A stretch of 64,000 bases of DNA from Fistulifera solaris (taxonomy: Eukaryota; Bacillariophyta; Bacillariophyceae; Naviculales; Stauroneidaceae). Below are positions 33,792 to 44,346 of this stretch, piece by piece. Both the position numbers and the translations under genes were made by a program. The stretch's first letter is position 1, and each line of letters opens with the position of its first letter. The stretch is from positions 744,001 through 808,000 of the forward strand of contig AP026126.1 of assembly GCA_030295235.1 (NCBI GenBank). Direction: 5' to 3'. Below the pieces are notes generated by a model. That model was not told the origin of the DNA. It saw only the letters and a list, made by a program, of their open reading frames with translations, and searched no databases.

Positions 33792-36397
33792 CTATCTCTT
33801 CTTCTGTCCTTTTGCTTTCTTAGCAGCTTTTCGTTCTCGAGATGAACTAAATGATGACGATTTTCCTTCGCTTTTCACAGGCGAAAGTTCGCTCGGGCGC
33901 CCTTTTACCCGAGATAGGATATCTGCAAGACGACGACGAGAGTCGGGGACGCTCTTGTATCTGCAATGTCTTTATTCTCTTCCCATATGCTATCATAGTC
34001 CCAGACACCGATCTCGTGTCGCTTGAGCACCAATGGTCGGGCAGTATCTATACCATTAGCTGAAGCGTTACTGGAATCACCGACAAAAGATGGCACGACA
34101 ACGATTTCATCAGGAGACGAAACGATATCCGACGAGCTCACGACTGTAGCCTGCATTCCATCCAAATCGCCTTCTTGAATTATCACAATCCTTTCTCCAT
34201 CAACAGGATTGTAATCGTTTGGTAAAATCTTGATGCCACGTTCCTTCAATCGCTCCTTCTCACTCTTCACCTGTTTTCTTACGACTCTCACTTGTGAAAT
34301 CGTTTCACCAACAATCTCAAGAGGGCATCCATTTTGTGGCTGGCTTAGCTCACGGTAGCATGCGTTCAATCTGTTTTCAAGTCTTTCAAAATGCTCATCA
34401 TATGAAGAAGCCAGTGAAAGCATCGTTCTACGGATTCGCTCCATATCTTCGCGGTAAAGTTCGGCTTGCGCTCGTGCTTCTTCGGCAAGCTGGATCTGTT
34501 TCTGTAGTGATTTGTTTAAAGCGTGATAGGCCGAAGCATCCAGGGCACTGTCGCCATTTTGAACAAGGAGACTTTCTGCTCTCTGAAGTACGTCCACAGG
34601 AAGTGGAGGAGAACAGCGAGAAGCTGCCCCGAGCGCATACGACTCCCCAATTATCCCATACTGGAGTTGAAACGCAGGCAGGCTAAATTTCGACCCCTGC
34701 TCAGCGTTTGGTTTGAGAAGTACTGCAGCACATTCATATTTCTCGCTTTCAAAAGACAGACTTTTCAGACGTTTTGAGTGAGTCGTTGCAATGACACGAC
34801 AGGAAGCAATAGCGGCTAGTTTGTTAAGGATTGCTTCCGCAATAGCCCCGCCAGCGTTGGCTTCTGTACCAGCACCGAGCTCGTCCATGATGATAAGATG
34901 CGATGGAGGTTGAGAGAACGCCCCTTCCGACAAAACCCGGTTTAGGATACCAGAATATGCCGATAATTGCGCTGTGAAGTGGACTGTCCATTTTCTAAGT
35001 CTTGTCCGTCACCGATGGAAACATGTAGGACATCGAAGAAGTCGACTCTTGGCCGATCATGCACATGAGGACTCATTGGTATTGGAAGACCGGTTTTAGA
35101 GAATACGGAAACGATGCCAAAGGCTTTTGCAGCTAGTGTTTTTCCTCCACCGTTCGGTCCACCAATTATCAGTACTCGTTTGTTGTCATTCATTTGGAGG
35201 TCTATTGGAACAACCATGTGGTCGCGTATGATTCGCTGGAGTAGGAGCGGGTGCCTGAATTGTTTCACTTGAATACATCCATTAAAAATCCATTGACGGT
35301 ATTTGACCACCAGACAGTACGCTGTAAGCAGCTTTCGCGAAGCAAGAGTCGATTTGCGCCACCGTATCTAATCCCTCATCGATAGCTTGAAGTTCGCTGC
35401 AAATGATCCGTACAAGACCATTCTTGATCTCTTCTTCTCGAGTCTCAATTTCGGTTGTCAAGTCAACTATTTTGGCTTCAGAAACACCACTCGACCTGTA
35501 TTCACTAAGCTTGTCTTCCAGAATACCCATAACCGGGAATTTATCGCGATTGATCTGAAAGGTGTACGAATTACGACCCGTTGGATCGGTAATGGACCTT
35601 ACGCGTACAACCTTTACAGAATCACGAATCTCTTCCCAAACCGGTTGAAGTGCTAAGGCATTGATCTGAAGACCGATGGCGGCGACACGAGGCATCCATG
35701 TTTGTCTTTGTTCTGCCCATCTATGAACATTCAATAAAGTCTCAATCACCTTTTCAGCCTGAAGAATATGCTCCAAAGTCCACTCTTCGATGGATGAGAT
35801 AAGCAGCCAGTCGTCGTAATCTGTCAAGGGTACCGATTTGGTATCGAAGGGTCCTGAGTCATCGCCATAAATTGGGGGATGAGTCAAGTTCAGACCACTG
35901 TCACAATTGAAAGCAAGAATAGCCTCTTCTGTCAAATCATACAACTCTCTTGCTTCTTGCACCGATTGAGCTATTGACACGCGCGACTGGGCCGTACTTC
36001 TTTGTCCTAGTCTTGTGTGATCGGATCGCGAGACACGACGGCGCTTGGCATGAACTGGTGAATTGTTAAAAAGAAGTGTGGGCACTGTAGTATCTTTTCC
36101 ACCGACATAACGCATGATTGTATTGTATCCGCGCCTTGTACCCGTATGAGCTGCAATAGCGCTGAATATGGGGTACAGGTCGAGCGAGCGGACTAATTCT
36201 GAAGAAAATCCCTCCACCTCATCGCTCTTGTCATCTTTTGAACCAAACAGAGCCACACCATCGGGTTCTCGAGACCATGTCTTCCATATTTTACTATTAA
36301 TGGAGTATTGTATAGTGGTGCGTAGAGAAATTGCCGACCAACTGAATGTAACAGTAGAGAGGGAAAGCAAATGCAGAATTACGTAGAATGACAGCAT
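33792..36397 (-). CDS. MutS2-like ATPase with leader peptide, no Smr domain
   Basis: MutS2 proteins are MutS-type ATPases lacking the mismatch-recognition domain; bacterial ones act on recombination intermediates and collided ribosomes. In order: a hydrophobic leader (MLSFYVILHLLSLSTVTF), core and lever helices, QINRDKFPVMG, Walker A GGPNGGGKT, the DIGDGQ-type segment SIGDGQDLENGQST, Walker B LIIMDELGAGTEAN, then TTHSKRLKSL and a long coiled-coil helix. The C-terminus has a KOW-like strand pair and a basic tail KAAKKAKGQKKR. No Smr or HNH nuclease domain is visible. Three single-base frame changes (A5 35284-35288, A2 34977-34978, G4 33945-33948) are needed; resolved, the protein is 868 residues and ends at 33792. 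The leader suggests a plastid or secretory route. Confidence 0.88.
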
Positions 36398-36750
36398 TTT
36401 GCAGACACAATAGACCGCCGAAATTCAAGCTTTGTCTGCACTACAGGTACAACATTACCACGCAATCATTAAGCCCTCGCAAACAAAGCTGACATAGAAA
36501 TCAAGACGAAATCAATGATATGGACCTGTTCTTCCGATGTAGACCTACAACTACATGGGCCGATGCCGAGTTTTGGCGTTCGTCTTCATTCCTCGTCAAT
36601 CGCCTCGTTCCAACGTTTAAAAGTGCGCGATGGTGGAGTCACACTACGTAGTAATTGACGAATTATTACTAACGGAGTACCGGTGGGTCGGAAAAGAAAA
36701 CAGTTACCAGGTACATCATAAAAAATCAAAAGTAGTCACATTGTCTACCT
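36398..36750. other. Intergenic region with GTAC element
   Basis: A 353-nt gap between two minus-strand genes, containing gagtaccggtggg and accaggtac at about 36677-36715. No gene is seen. Confidence 0.4.
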
Positions 36751-37728
36751 CTAATAGAGCTGAACAGTGCTCTTTACAGGAACGCCGTCCGACCATTGAC
36801 CCATATCAAACGCGAGGTCCGTAACAGCCGCTCCACCAATAGCTTGGTCGAGAGCAGACCATGTAAATCTCCAATCCAAGCTATCCTGTCTAGCCTCCCT
36901 CCTTTTGGCCAATGGCTGTAGATGATCGGCACTCAACGAAGGATGGCCGTGTTTGTCGCTTTGCGCTTGATACCAGGCCTTGCTGGAGCTGCCAAGCACC
37001 TCGTATGATGGGAAAATATCTTGTTCGGGGGCAATTGTGTCGTCATTACCATGGATAACCGCAATGGGAAATGTTGTACTAGGTGCCGCTTCTGGCACAT
37101 CCATGTCCTCTCCAAATCGAAAGAAAAAGAGAGTGGTAATAATGCCAGGAATGGCACTGAAACCAGCTGGTTGGGGGCTCGCAACAACGGCAGCCTCGAT
37201 CGGGTGGACGGTATTTAAAGATCCCCACATCATTGCAAATGCGCCTCCCATCGAATGGCCATATAAGAAAACTTTTCCCACAGACGCAAGTGAATCGAGT
37301 GCGTCAGTGACAACCTCCCCAGCGCGTTTGACCCATCTCGCCGGCGATGATCTTTGTGAGAGCTGCACTACCCATCCAAGTAACTTTCCACGAAATATTT
37401 CACAAGATCCTTCCTGCATTTGCGGGTAAATTACATAGTTCCCTTGTTTCACAAGATGCTCAATATGTCCTTCATAGAAGTCTGGGCTCGTAATTCCGAA
37501 CCCGTGTAGATATACAACGACATCATTTGGATCGGATTTGGGTATTTGGGGTGAATATATCCAAACACGTGTGCCATGTAAGCAGCTTCCTTGTTGTCGG
37601 ACCGAGAAATTCGGTGAAATGTATGTGAAATCGGGTTTGGTGGGTGGCTTCGCTTTTCTTCCAAAATCTGCTGTGACGAGATGGATCGGAGCCAGTACGA
37701 GCACAGTAATTATTCTCCAGACGAGCAT
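36751..37728 (-). CDS. Alpha/beta hydrolase with signal peptide
   Basis: Single exon, 325 residues from the ATG at 37728, which opens a hydrophobic leader MLVWRIITVLVLAPIHLV. The frame also runs to 37830 upstream, but the extra residues look random. The fold shows VVVYLHGFG with the oxyanion-hole HG, the nucleophile elbow YGHSMGG with Ser, a likely acid Asp in IHGNDDTIAPEQD and a likely catalytic His in KHGHPSLSADHL. The intervening region (CEIFRGKLLGWVVQLSQRS) could be a lid. It is probably an esterase or lipase of the secretory pathway; the substrate is unknown. Confidence 0.85.
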   Translation of the reverse strand: MLVWRIITVLVLAPIHLVTADFGRKAKPPTKPDFTYISPNFSVRQQGSCLHGTRVWIYSPQIPKSDPNDVVVYLHGFGITSPDFYEGHIEHLVKQGNYVIYPQMQEGSCEIFRGKLLGWVVQLSQRSSPARWVKRAGEVVTDALDSLASVGKVFLYGHSMGGAFAMMWGSLNTVHPIEAAVVASPQPAGFSAIPGIITTLFFFRFGEDMDVPEAAPSTTFPIAVIHGNDDTIAPEQDIFPSYEVLGSSSKAWYQAQSDKHGHPSLSADHLQPLAKRREARQDSLDWRFTWSALDQAIGGAAVTDLAFDMGQWSDGVPVKSTVQLY

Positions 37729-38310
37729 CCCTTCATTTGGTTGTGCGCGTTCGAATACAAATCCCAAGTTTTTGTGTTTGTTTGTATCTACGAAACGAAG
37801 CGGTGGAAAATGTGCAACGTTTTCCAACAAACTTTGGCGAAAAGGATCTCACATCGGAGAGTACAGTGTGGCATGCTTGCTCTCTTGTCTAAATTAAAAA
37901 GTAGTCTGGACATGATCTTCTTGTATCTTTACGTACCGATGCGAGAAATGTACTTACGACTAAAAGTGGCACGCACGACTGAAGATTGACGGTATGAGAA
38001 ACGAGAACAACGGACAAGAAACGAGGACAGCGGACAGCGGACAGCGGACGCAACCCAGTGCAGCACAAGCGCAGCGCAGAGCGCACAAGGCACAAGTCAC
38101 ATCATTCTAGGACGGAATTTGGAATCTTGAAGAGTATCATTTCAATGCACCTTTCACCTTGCGTTTTCTTGAAGCTGCGAAGATCGCAGGACGCCTACGT
38201 TCGACATGTGGTAGAGATCCTACGTGAAACTGGCGAACGCCGTAGGTCATCCTATCTTTCTCAACATCTTCAATCATCACTTTCTCTCTGTCGAAGTAAA
38301 CGATAGCACC
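37729..38310. promoter_or_regulatory. Divergent intergenic region with a short GGACAGC tandem repeat
   Basis: A 582-nt gap between divergent genes that includes the microsatellite at 38024-38049 and a run of near-repeats (caagcgcagcgcagagcgcacaagg). It must hold promoters for both the hydrolase and the thylakoid protein. No coding frame is supported. Confidence 0.45.
38024..38049. repeat. GGACAGC minisatellite, about 3.5 copies
   Basis: The unit gacagcg is repeated head to tail three to four times, with a related gaggacagc copy just upstream. Confidence 0.8.
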
Positions 38311-38952
38311 ATGATGTCACGAATCCTTGCTCTTTTTGCCCTTATCGCATCGGCCTCTGCCTTTGTCCCCGCCAGCACTTCGGCAGGTATGTTTGAACGA
38401 GACTGCCAGCGCAAAGCGTCGAGCTTGAAGCGGCGATGCAGCAACCTCCGGCACTATGCGGACTGTGCGGACTGTGCGTTGAGATTCTTATTTGCTTTCA
38501 AAGAAATCATGAGACGCATCTCTGCAGCAACACTGTGTTCATTGAACGTCGCAGAGAATGAACTATGAAATCTGAGATCGAAACAATCATCAAAATTCTT
38601 GCATTCCGAATCCTTTACGTCATACCTTTTTCTCACTTTACTCTTTGTTTTTTGAAATCTCACAGCTTTCGGCGTTGCCAAGAGCTCCAGCGCTTTGAGC
38701 ATGGCCATGCAAGTCCCTGATGTCAAGAAGGGTATTGCCGCTGCCGTCGCTGGTGCCATGCCCGCCATGCTTTCCTCCACTGCCGCTGTCGCGACCGAGG
38801 GAACAAATGAATGGTTCGGTGTTGACGATCTTCGTCTTTTGGGTGTTCTATTCATCGGTCATTGGTTCATCCTTACCCTGTGGTTCCAGGAATACGGCAA
38901 GTACGACGAGGAGGAGGACTTCTTTGGCGAAATTGACTACACACGCAAGTAA
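38311..38952 (+). CDS. Small thylakoid membrane protein, PsbW-like
   Basis: Two exons, 38311-38386 and 38666-38952, with a 279-nt intron, long for this window. A signal peptide [15 protein letters not shown] ends SAFVP, a clear ASAFAP motif. A transit segment and a second hydrophobic stretch ([14 protein letters not shown]) ending AVA look like a thylakoid signal. The mature chain begins TEGTNEWFG, has one membrane helix ([17 protein letters not shown]) and ends in an acidic stromal tail ([14 protein letters not shown]). This order (cleavable thylakoid signal, lumenal N-terminus, single helix, acidic tail) and the size (about 52 mature residues) match photosystem II subunit W. The name rests on architecture, not on identity. 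Other small PSII or PSI subunits remain possible. Confidence 0.7.
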
Positions 38953-39286
38953 ATTAGTCAGATAATGTTCTTGGGGACGTTGCAGTCACTTGGCTTCAGC
39001 GTGCTTTTGGCTTTCACTTGAAGCGTTTAACTCATAGACGAATAAAACGTAAGAGTGGTCCTTTTAATAGCTAATTGAGTCACTTGTTGATGCGTTTGTT
39101 TGAAGCATAACTATGATGTCATCACATTGATCGAAAGGATACAAAATAATAATGGACGAAGCGAGGTAGGCACACAGACAAAAATGAATTTGATTAGAAA
39201 TTAGTGTTATTAGTTCGGTGAAAAGATAGAGGAACTATCTTTTGAGAAATCCATTTCACTCGCAGCCGACGGCGAAGGCGATTCCA
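38953..39286. other. Convergent intergenic region
   Basis: A 334-nt gap between convergent genes, A/T-rich. It should contain two polyadenylation regions. Nothing else is seen. Confidence 0.4.
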
Positions 39287-39734
39287 TCATGGAATCAAAG
39301 TTTGGGGGCTTTTCACTGGAGTCAATTGCTGCTGTTGTTCTAGTTTACCGTGCAGTTGACTAGCGTATTTTTGCCAGAACCGAGGCATGGGAGGTAGCGT
39401 CTTGAGATCCACAGCGTTCTGTTTTTGCAGAATCGCTCGTTGTCGCGCCAATGCGGATTGACTATCATTGACAGCGAAACCGAGCGGTTCAGGAGATGTC
39501 GGTAGAACTTCGCGACGGAGTCGTTCTAACCGTTCTATTTCCTGCTGTTCCAACCTTTCTAGTCTGAATGGTCGTAAAGTATGAGAATGCCAGCATCGTA
39601 GGTAAATGCAATGTATTTCCATCGTCGCAAAGAATGAATTCTTACCCTGATTCTGTTTCTTCTTTTGGACGGGGAAACCATTGTGGCTCTAGATGACTGT
39701 GCAGTAAGTTTTCAGGAAGTCGAAAGGATGACAT
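39287..39734 (-). CDS. Small hypothetical protein, 121 residues
   Basis: Two exons, 39734-39646 and 39563-39287, joined across an 82-nt GT-AG intron. The start MSSFRLPENLLHSHLEPQ and the phase-consistent splice (TESG joined to LERLEQQ) support a real gene. An amphipathic, charged helix (RLEQQEIERLERLRREVL) is followed by SPEPLGFAVND, a basic patch (ALARQRAILQKQ) and TLPPMPRFWQKY. There is no signal peptide or membrane helix. I do not recognise the family; the helix suggests a subunit or assembly factor. Confidence 0.6.
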
Positions 39735-40026
39735 GATGGGATCTTAAATGTTCTAGAGAGAATACCTGGTACTAATAAGCATGTGTTGAATGCAAAAGAA
39801 GAAAAAAGAACGCTGGTTTGCCTTTTATTACCAGGTAGTATCCCCTTGCAAAATTTTAGGGATTACGGATGTTCAAATACTAGTAGGTACCTGGTACATT
39901 ACTGCGGTACCGGTAGGAAGAAAACCGTAACGGTTCGCTGCAAAAACTTAGTTGATTAAGGTTATCCAACTTTTTAGGGTTCCTTTATGGTTTCCTGCCT
40001 ACACTTTGGACTGTCATAAAGAACTT

Positions 40027-43000
40027 TTTTTTTTTCCACATATATATTTTATTCCTAATTTTTTAATCGTCAGAATCTAATCTTGACATTCGACTGAATT
40101 TTCCACTTTTCATTCACATATATTTCAGTCTGACACTTCAATGAGTAAGCTTTGGTTCTAACTCCCTAGCCTTAGTGCGCTAGTAGAGGGCCAGTCCCGA
40201 GCCCGTTTCCCAATGAGGGGGATTCCGTTTTGGCATTCCTTCTCTTGGATTTCGCGAGAAGCATACTAACTGACCTGACCAGGGAAAGACTCATGCGCGC
40301 CCGGATGAAGCCACAGATCTCGGAGTATGGCTTGTTCCACTTCCGCTGAAGTTTTCTTGCAAGCTGTCTCGATGCTGAAATAGCCTGTTGTCCCATCATT
40401 CCGTCAATGGAAAAGACCAGGGGAGTGAAGTCTCGCCGTGGCAAGGGGGTCCGTACATGCTACGCTTTTCACGCTCTTGAGAAGCCAGAACCTTAATCGG
40501 GTCACGGTTTCTGTATGACGGTGCGTCGGTATCAGTAACTCGGACATCGAAAATGGTCGTTCGTCTCTCATTCCAAAAGCCATAGGCCGAAACATCTCCC
40601 TCGAAGCTCTTGAACCTGTGTACTGTTGTTGCTGTTGCCAAATGTGTGAATGGTAGGCTCATCGCCGAACAGATTTGGGTCCAAAGGCTTGCGTGCAAAG
40701 AGACATGAATTCCGCTTTCAGATCGTCGTGTCTCTGGATAACAAGTCCACCATTTTTGCATTGTTGTGCATGTTCGACTGTAAACGGTTTATTGCATCCA
40801 TCACACTTCTTGGGGAGATCAAGAATTGGGAGTCCTGAGCGAATTCGTAGACTGTCACGGAATTCGTCTTTTGAGAGTTCGGTGTCCGTGAATGTCTGTG
40901 GACGCACCGAGAGCCAAATTCCTGTCGATTTTGCTCGAAGAAGTCTTCGCCTTTCATCTGGTCTTCCAATACAGATTTCGTCAAGCGTTTGAATTTCGTT
41001 TTGAAATCGGATTTTTGCGGCACTGTTTTTCTCTACTGTGGCATGTGAAAGATGCTCTCCAACGTTTAATTCTGTGTTGCTGTATAAACTGTTTGAGATG
41101 AGTTTCGTGATGTCTTGTGAGGTAGAGAAGTTGTGTTCGCATGTCTTTACCGGGTTCCAAATGCCAATCCCCGCTGCCTTTGTGCTGAGAGAGAGAATTT
41201 CCGCAAGTCACCCGTGATCGGCTGATCTTCGCCAAGTAGTGCCGGGAGGAATTTCTTCCGGATGCATTTCTCAAGGGGTGCAAAGAGATGAGATATTCCA
41301 GGAATGACTCGTTGGACGTATTGCCATTCCATTTGGAGTGACCGACAAAAATCCTGAATAGGGCGGCTTGGGGGTATCTTTTGGCGACTTCGGAAAGTGT
41401 CGTCAGAGTGCTTACCCATTCGTTGATTTTTGCCGTAACCCACTTGTTGCGTTCGACTGATGAGCCAATAAATCCTCCCAAGTATCGATGTCCGGCGTGT
41501 GTACTGAAACCCATATTTCTCGAGAATGAGCTTGCAGCTTTGTTCGTCGGATTTACGGCATACAACAATACTCTTTTCGGGTTCTGGGAAGTAACCGCGA
41601 TCTGGACCAAGTTGCATAAGAATTTGCATTGCCTTGTCAATACTGGACGCTTTACCTGCAAATGCTGCATCGTCGGGCGATGAAAGGTGATACAATGTCA
41701 TCGACTTCGGTGCGAATGGTTTGGGTAATTGGAGCAAGAGCTAGTCCATAAAGGATCATACTCAAGGGGTCTCCTTGAGCAACTCCTTCTCTGCTTTGGA
41801 TCGTCATGGCAAATTCATTTTGTTTCCGAATGAAGAGAGTTGAAGCATGGCGATAGCAATTGAATGCAAATCGAGATCCTTGTGGCCAAAGATGGCGGAC
41901 AGTCCAGAGAAGTGAAAGTCGGCTGATTTCATTAAATGCATTTCGTGCATCAACCAAAAGCATTAATTCGGGGGTCGGATACAAATTCTTCAATTAGATC
42001 GTCATCAAGGAAATCATCATAATCATAAATCTCTTCTGTATCTTCAACTTCCATTTGAACTTCTAGTGCTGTAGGGTATATATCGTGGCCTTCCAAGTGA
42101 GTGATTTGTTTTTCTGCTGTTGCTTGGCGCGCCTTGATGTATTTCTGGTGCATTGCATGAACCAGCGCCTTCCATTCCGGACGGTAACCCCACGCAAAGA
42201 TTAAGATTTCCACAAACAACGGTCGCGGTGTATCCTGTGACTTTAAGAACTGTTTTACCCATAAGTCTTCGGAAGATTTCGCCAACCGCAACAGGCCGAA
42301 TTCCTGGCTTTTTGTCTAGAGCAATCAATCTAGCATTCATCAGAGCCCCGAATAGCTGCATATGGTGGATTACCATTAGAAATCCATTCCGTCCATTCTG
42401 CCATTTCTTTTCTGAGAGCGTAGGATGCTTTGCCATGAGCAAGAAGCCAATTCTTGAATGTGACAGAATCAATCCCGCTTGGTCCTCCACTTCCGTGTAG
42501 CTTGGTAGCCGTTGTTTCAATGGCATCTGATGAGATTCGGGCGGTATCACTGGTGGGAGGTTGTCATGGTGTTCAAAAGCACTGTGCCCCCCGGGTCGAT
42601 CAAGGTCAGGGACTCGCATCTCAGGGTGTTTTTCTTCTAACACGTCTATGACTTTGCCGTCCTGTTTTTTCATCGATTTCATCAGGGTCAAGTACACCGC
42701 TTTTTTGATGGGTAGTTTTGAGCTGTTGCATTGCTTCTTTTGTTCTTCCTGACTTTAATGTGAGGTCGAATTGTCGTGCCAGCTCTTCCATAGATTCTTT
42801 GCACTTCCGGGAAGCGCGATGCTTCTTTGTGTACAAAGTGTCCGTAAACAGTGCTTCGAAATGTTCGTTTGCCCACATGTCCATTCGGTCATTGAGCCTG
42901 TTCGTGATGTTCTTATGTCCCTTGACTGTTGGGCATCGTTCCAGGATGACAATGCAGAAGACAATTACTCGTTCAAAGTTGGCTGTTTATGCACTCGGAC

Positions 43001-44070
43001 ATTCTTCATTTCTTCAACTAGGAGGTTTAGGAATCTTTTTGATGTCGCACATTTAGACAGCATGTAGCTACGGGATGGGTAAGATACCAATTTGTAGTAC
43101 CATTCTTGCCATTTTGCATCAATGTCCGCTGGTATTCCTCCCGTGAGATGGGTGCCGTCGTTGTTATGGGGATGGTCTCCGTAGACTTCTTTGATTTTTC
43201 TGTGTGCCTCTTCTTCAACGAAATCCGGAAGGTCCGCATCGGGTTCAGGGGTAAGGAAAGGTTCATAATTGTTGTGCGGTGTAAAGCTTTCTCCCCTTTC
43301 TGCCTCAGAGTCATCATCCGTGTCTTCGTTTAGTAGTCTACCATCATCAATCTCAATACGGGCATAGTTGTTTCAGCGTGGTTCGGTTTCTTGGTTTAGT
43401 GCTGGTTCCCCATTATTGAATGGAAGTGCAATAGTGTCCTGGGCCTGATTGATGTTTTGAGTATTGTCCCTTTGTCTGTTTTCGTCCGTGAGTCTAGTGC
43501 GATGGTGCCAAGGCACTTGAGCAGTTGTTGGTTGAACGACCTCGGCGACAATTTCTCGTCCGTTGATGTTGTGAACGGAGGTGTCGTTGGTTTCCGTTGG
43601 TGCCGTTGGGGCAACGAAGTCTACAACAAGATCTCGTCCGTTAACGTTGTGAGTTGTGGTTGTGGTATCCGTAGCAGTTTCTTTGTTATGACAGTCAGCG
43701 CAGATACAGTTGGTACAATGGACTCCATTACGTTTACATGCGCATTTTTTCCGTTGTAGACAGTGAGAGCGCCGACTGCAGTCACAGCATCGTGGTGCAG
43801 TACCGTTTGTCCCTAAGTGATTAGCGTTCTTAGTACTTTGAGATTCACTGTGACCAGTACGAATAGCCGGTACTGTCTCTTCTTCTGTACTCGGTTCGAG
43901 ACGTTCGACGTAGTGAATTTGATCTTCGCCAAACCTCACCGATCGCCGATTCCGAGGCTCTTCGGCGTTTGGACCATGATTATCCATGCTGAAAAGCAAA
44001 TGATCGGTTGATCTGATGAACTTTTGGAGTCGAAAATTGAATTCTGCGTAGTCGAATTGATCCAAACAGC
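40027..44070 (-). mobile_element. Decayed non-LTR (LINE-like) retroelement
   Basis: The minus strand carries recognisable parts of one element. From its 5' end: an acidic protein with a Cys-rich CXC-like cluster (about 43680-43790) in 43373-44065; a linker region (42621-43317); a reverse transcriptase with the segments ALIALDKKPGIRPVAVG, VDARNAFNEISR and AQGDPLSMILYGLAL plus the SPDDAAFAGK catalytic region (about 41147-42500); and a C-terminal zinc-binding segment (CDGCNKPF with later Cys and His) followed by an IDVRVTDTDAPSYR-type nuclease-like block (40172-40907). An 11-base A run on the minus strand at 40027-40037 may be the 3' tail. I see no LTRs, integrase or clear target-site duplication. 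The element is broken, with roughly ten breaks, some possibly consensus errors. The family call is by layout; age looks moderate. Confidence 0.75.
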
Positions 44071-44346
44071 TTTTGTGAAGTTAACAAAGGACTCAGGAAT
44101 AGTTACTTTAACCCTAACCGGAACAATCTTTAATTGATTTTTGGTTTTTGAAAAATAAATGCAATCCGTGTCCTATCGTTAAGTAAAATCCGTAAAATTC
44201 TGTATGGGCAATGGGGACCGATCGTCAAGGCAAAATTTCATAAGCGGACGAGGCCCTTGGACGAGGCGAGAAAAAAAGCCCCGGAATACAAAAAAGCAAA
44301 TTATTGCTTTGCTCATTCGGACGATCCATCAAACATTGAGTCTCAA

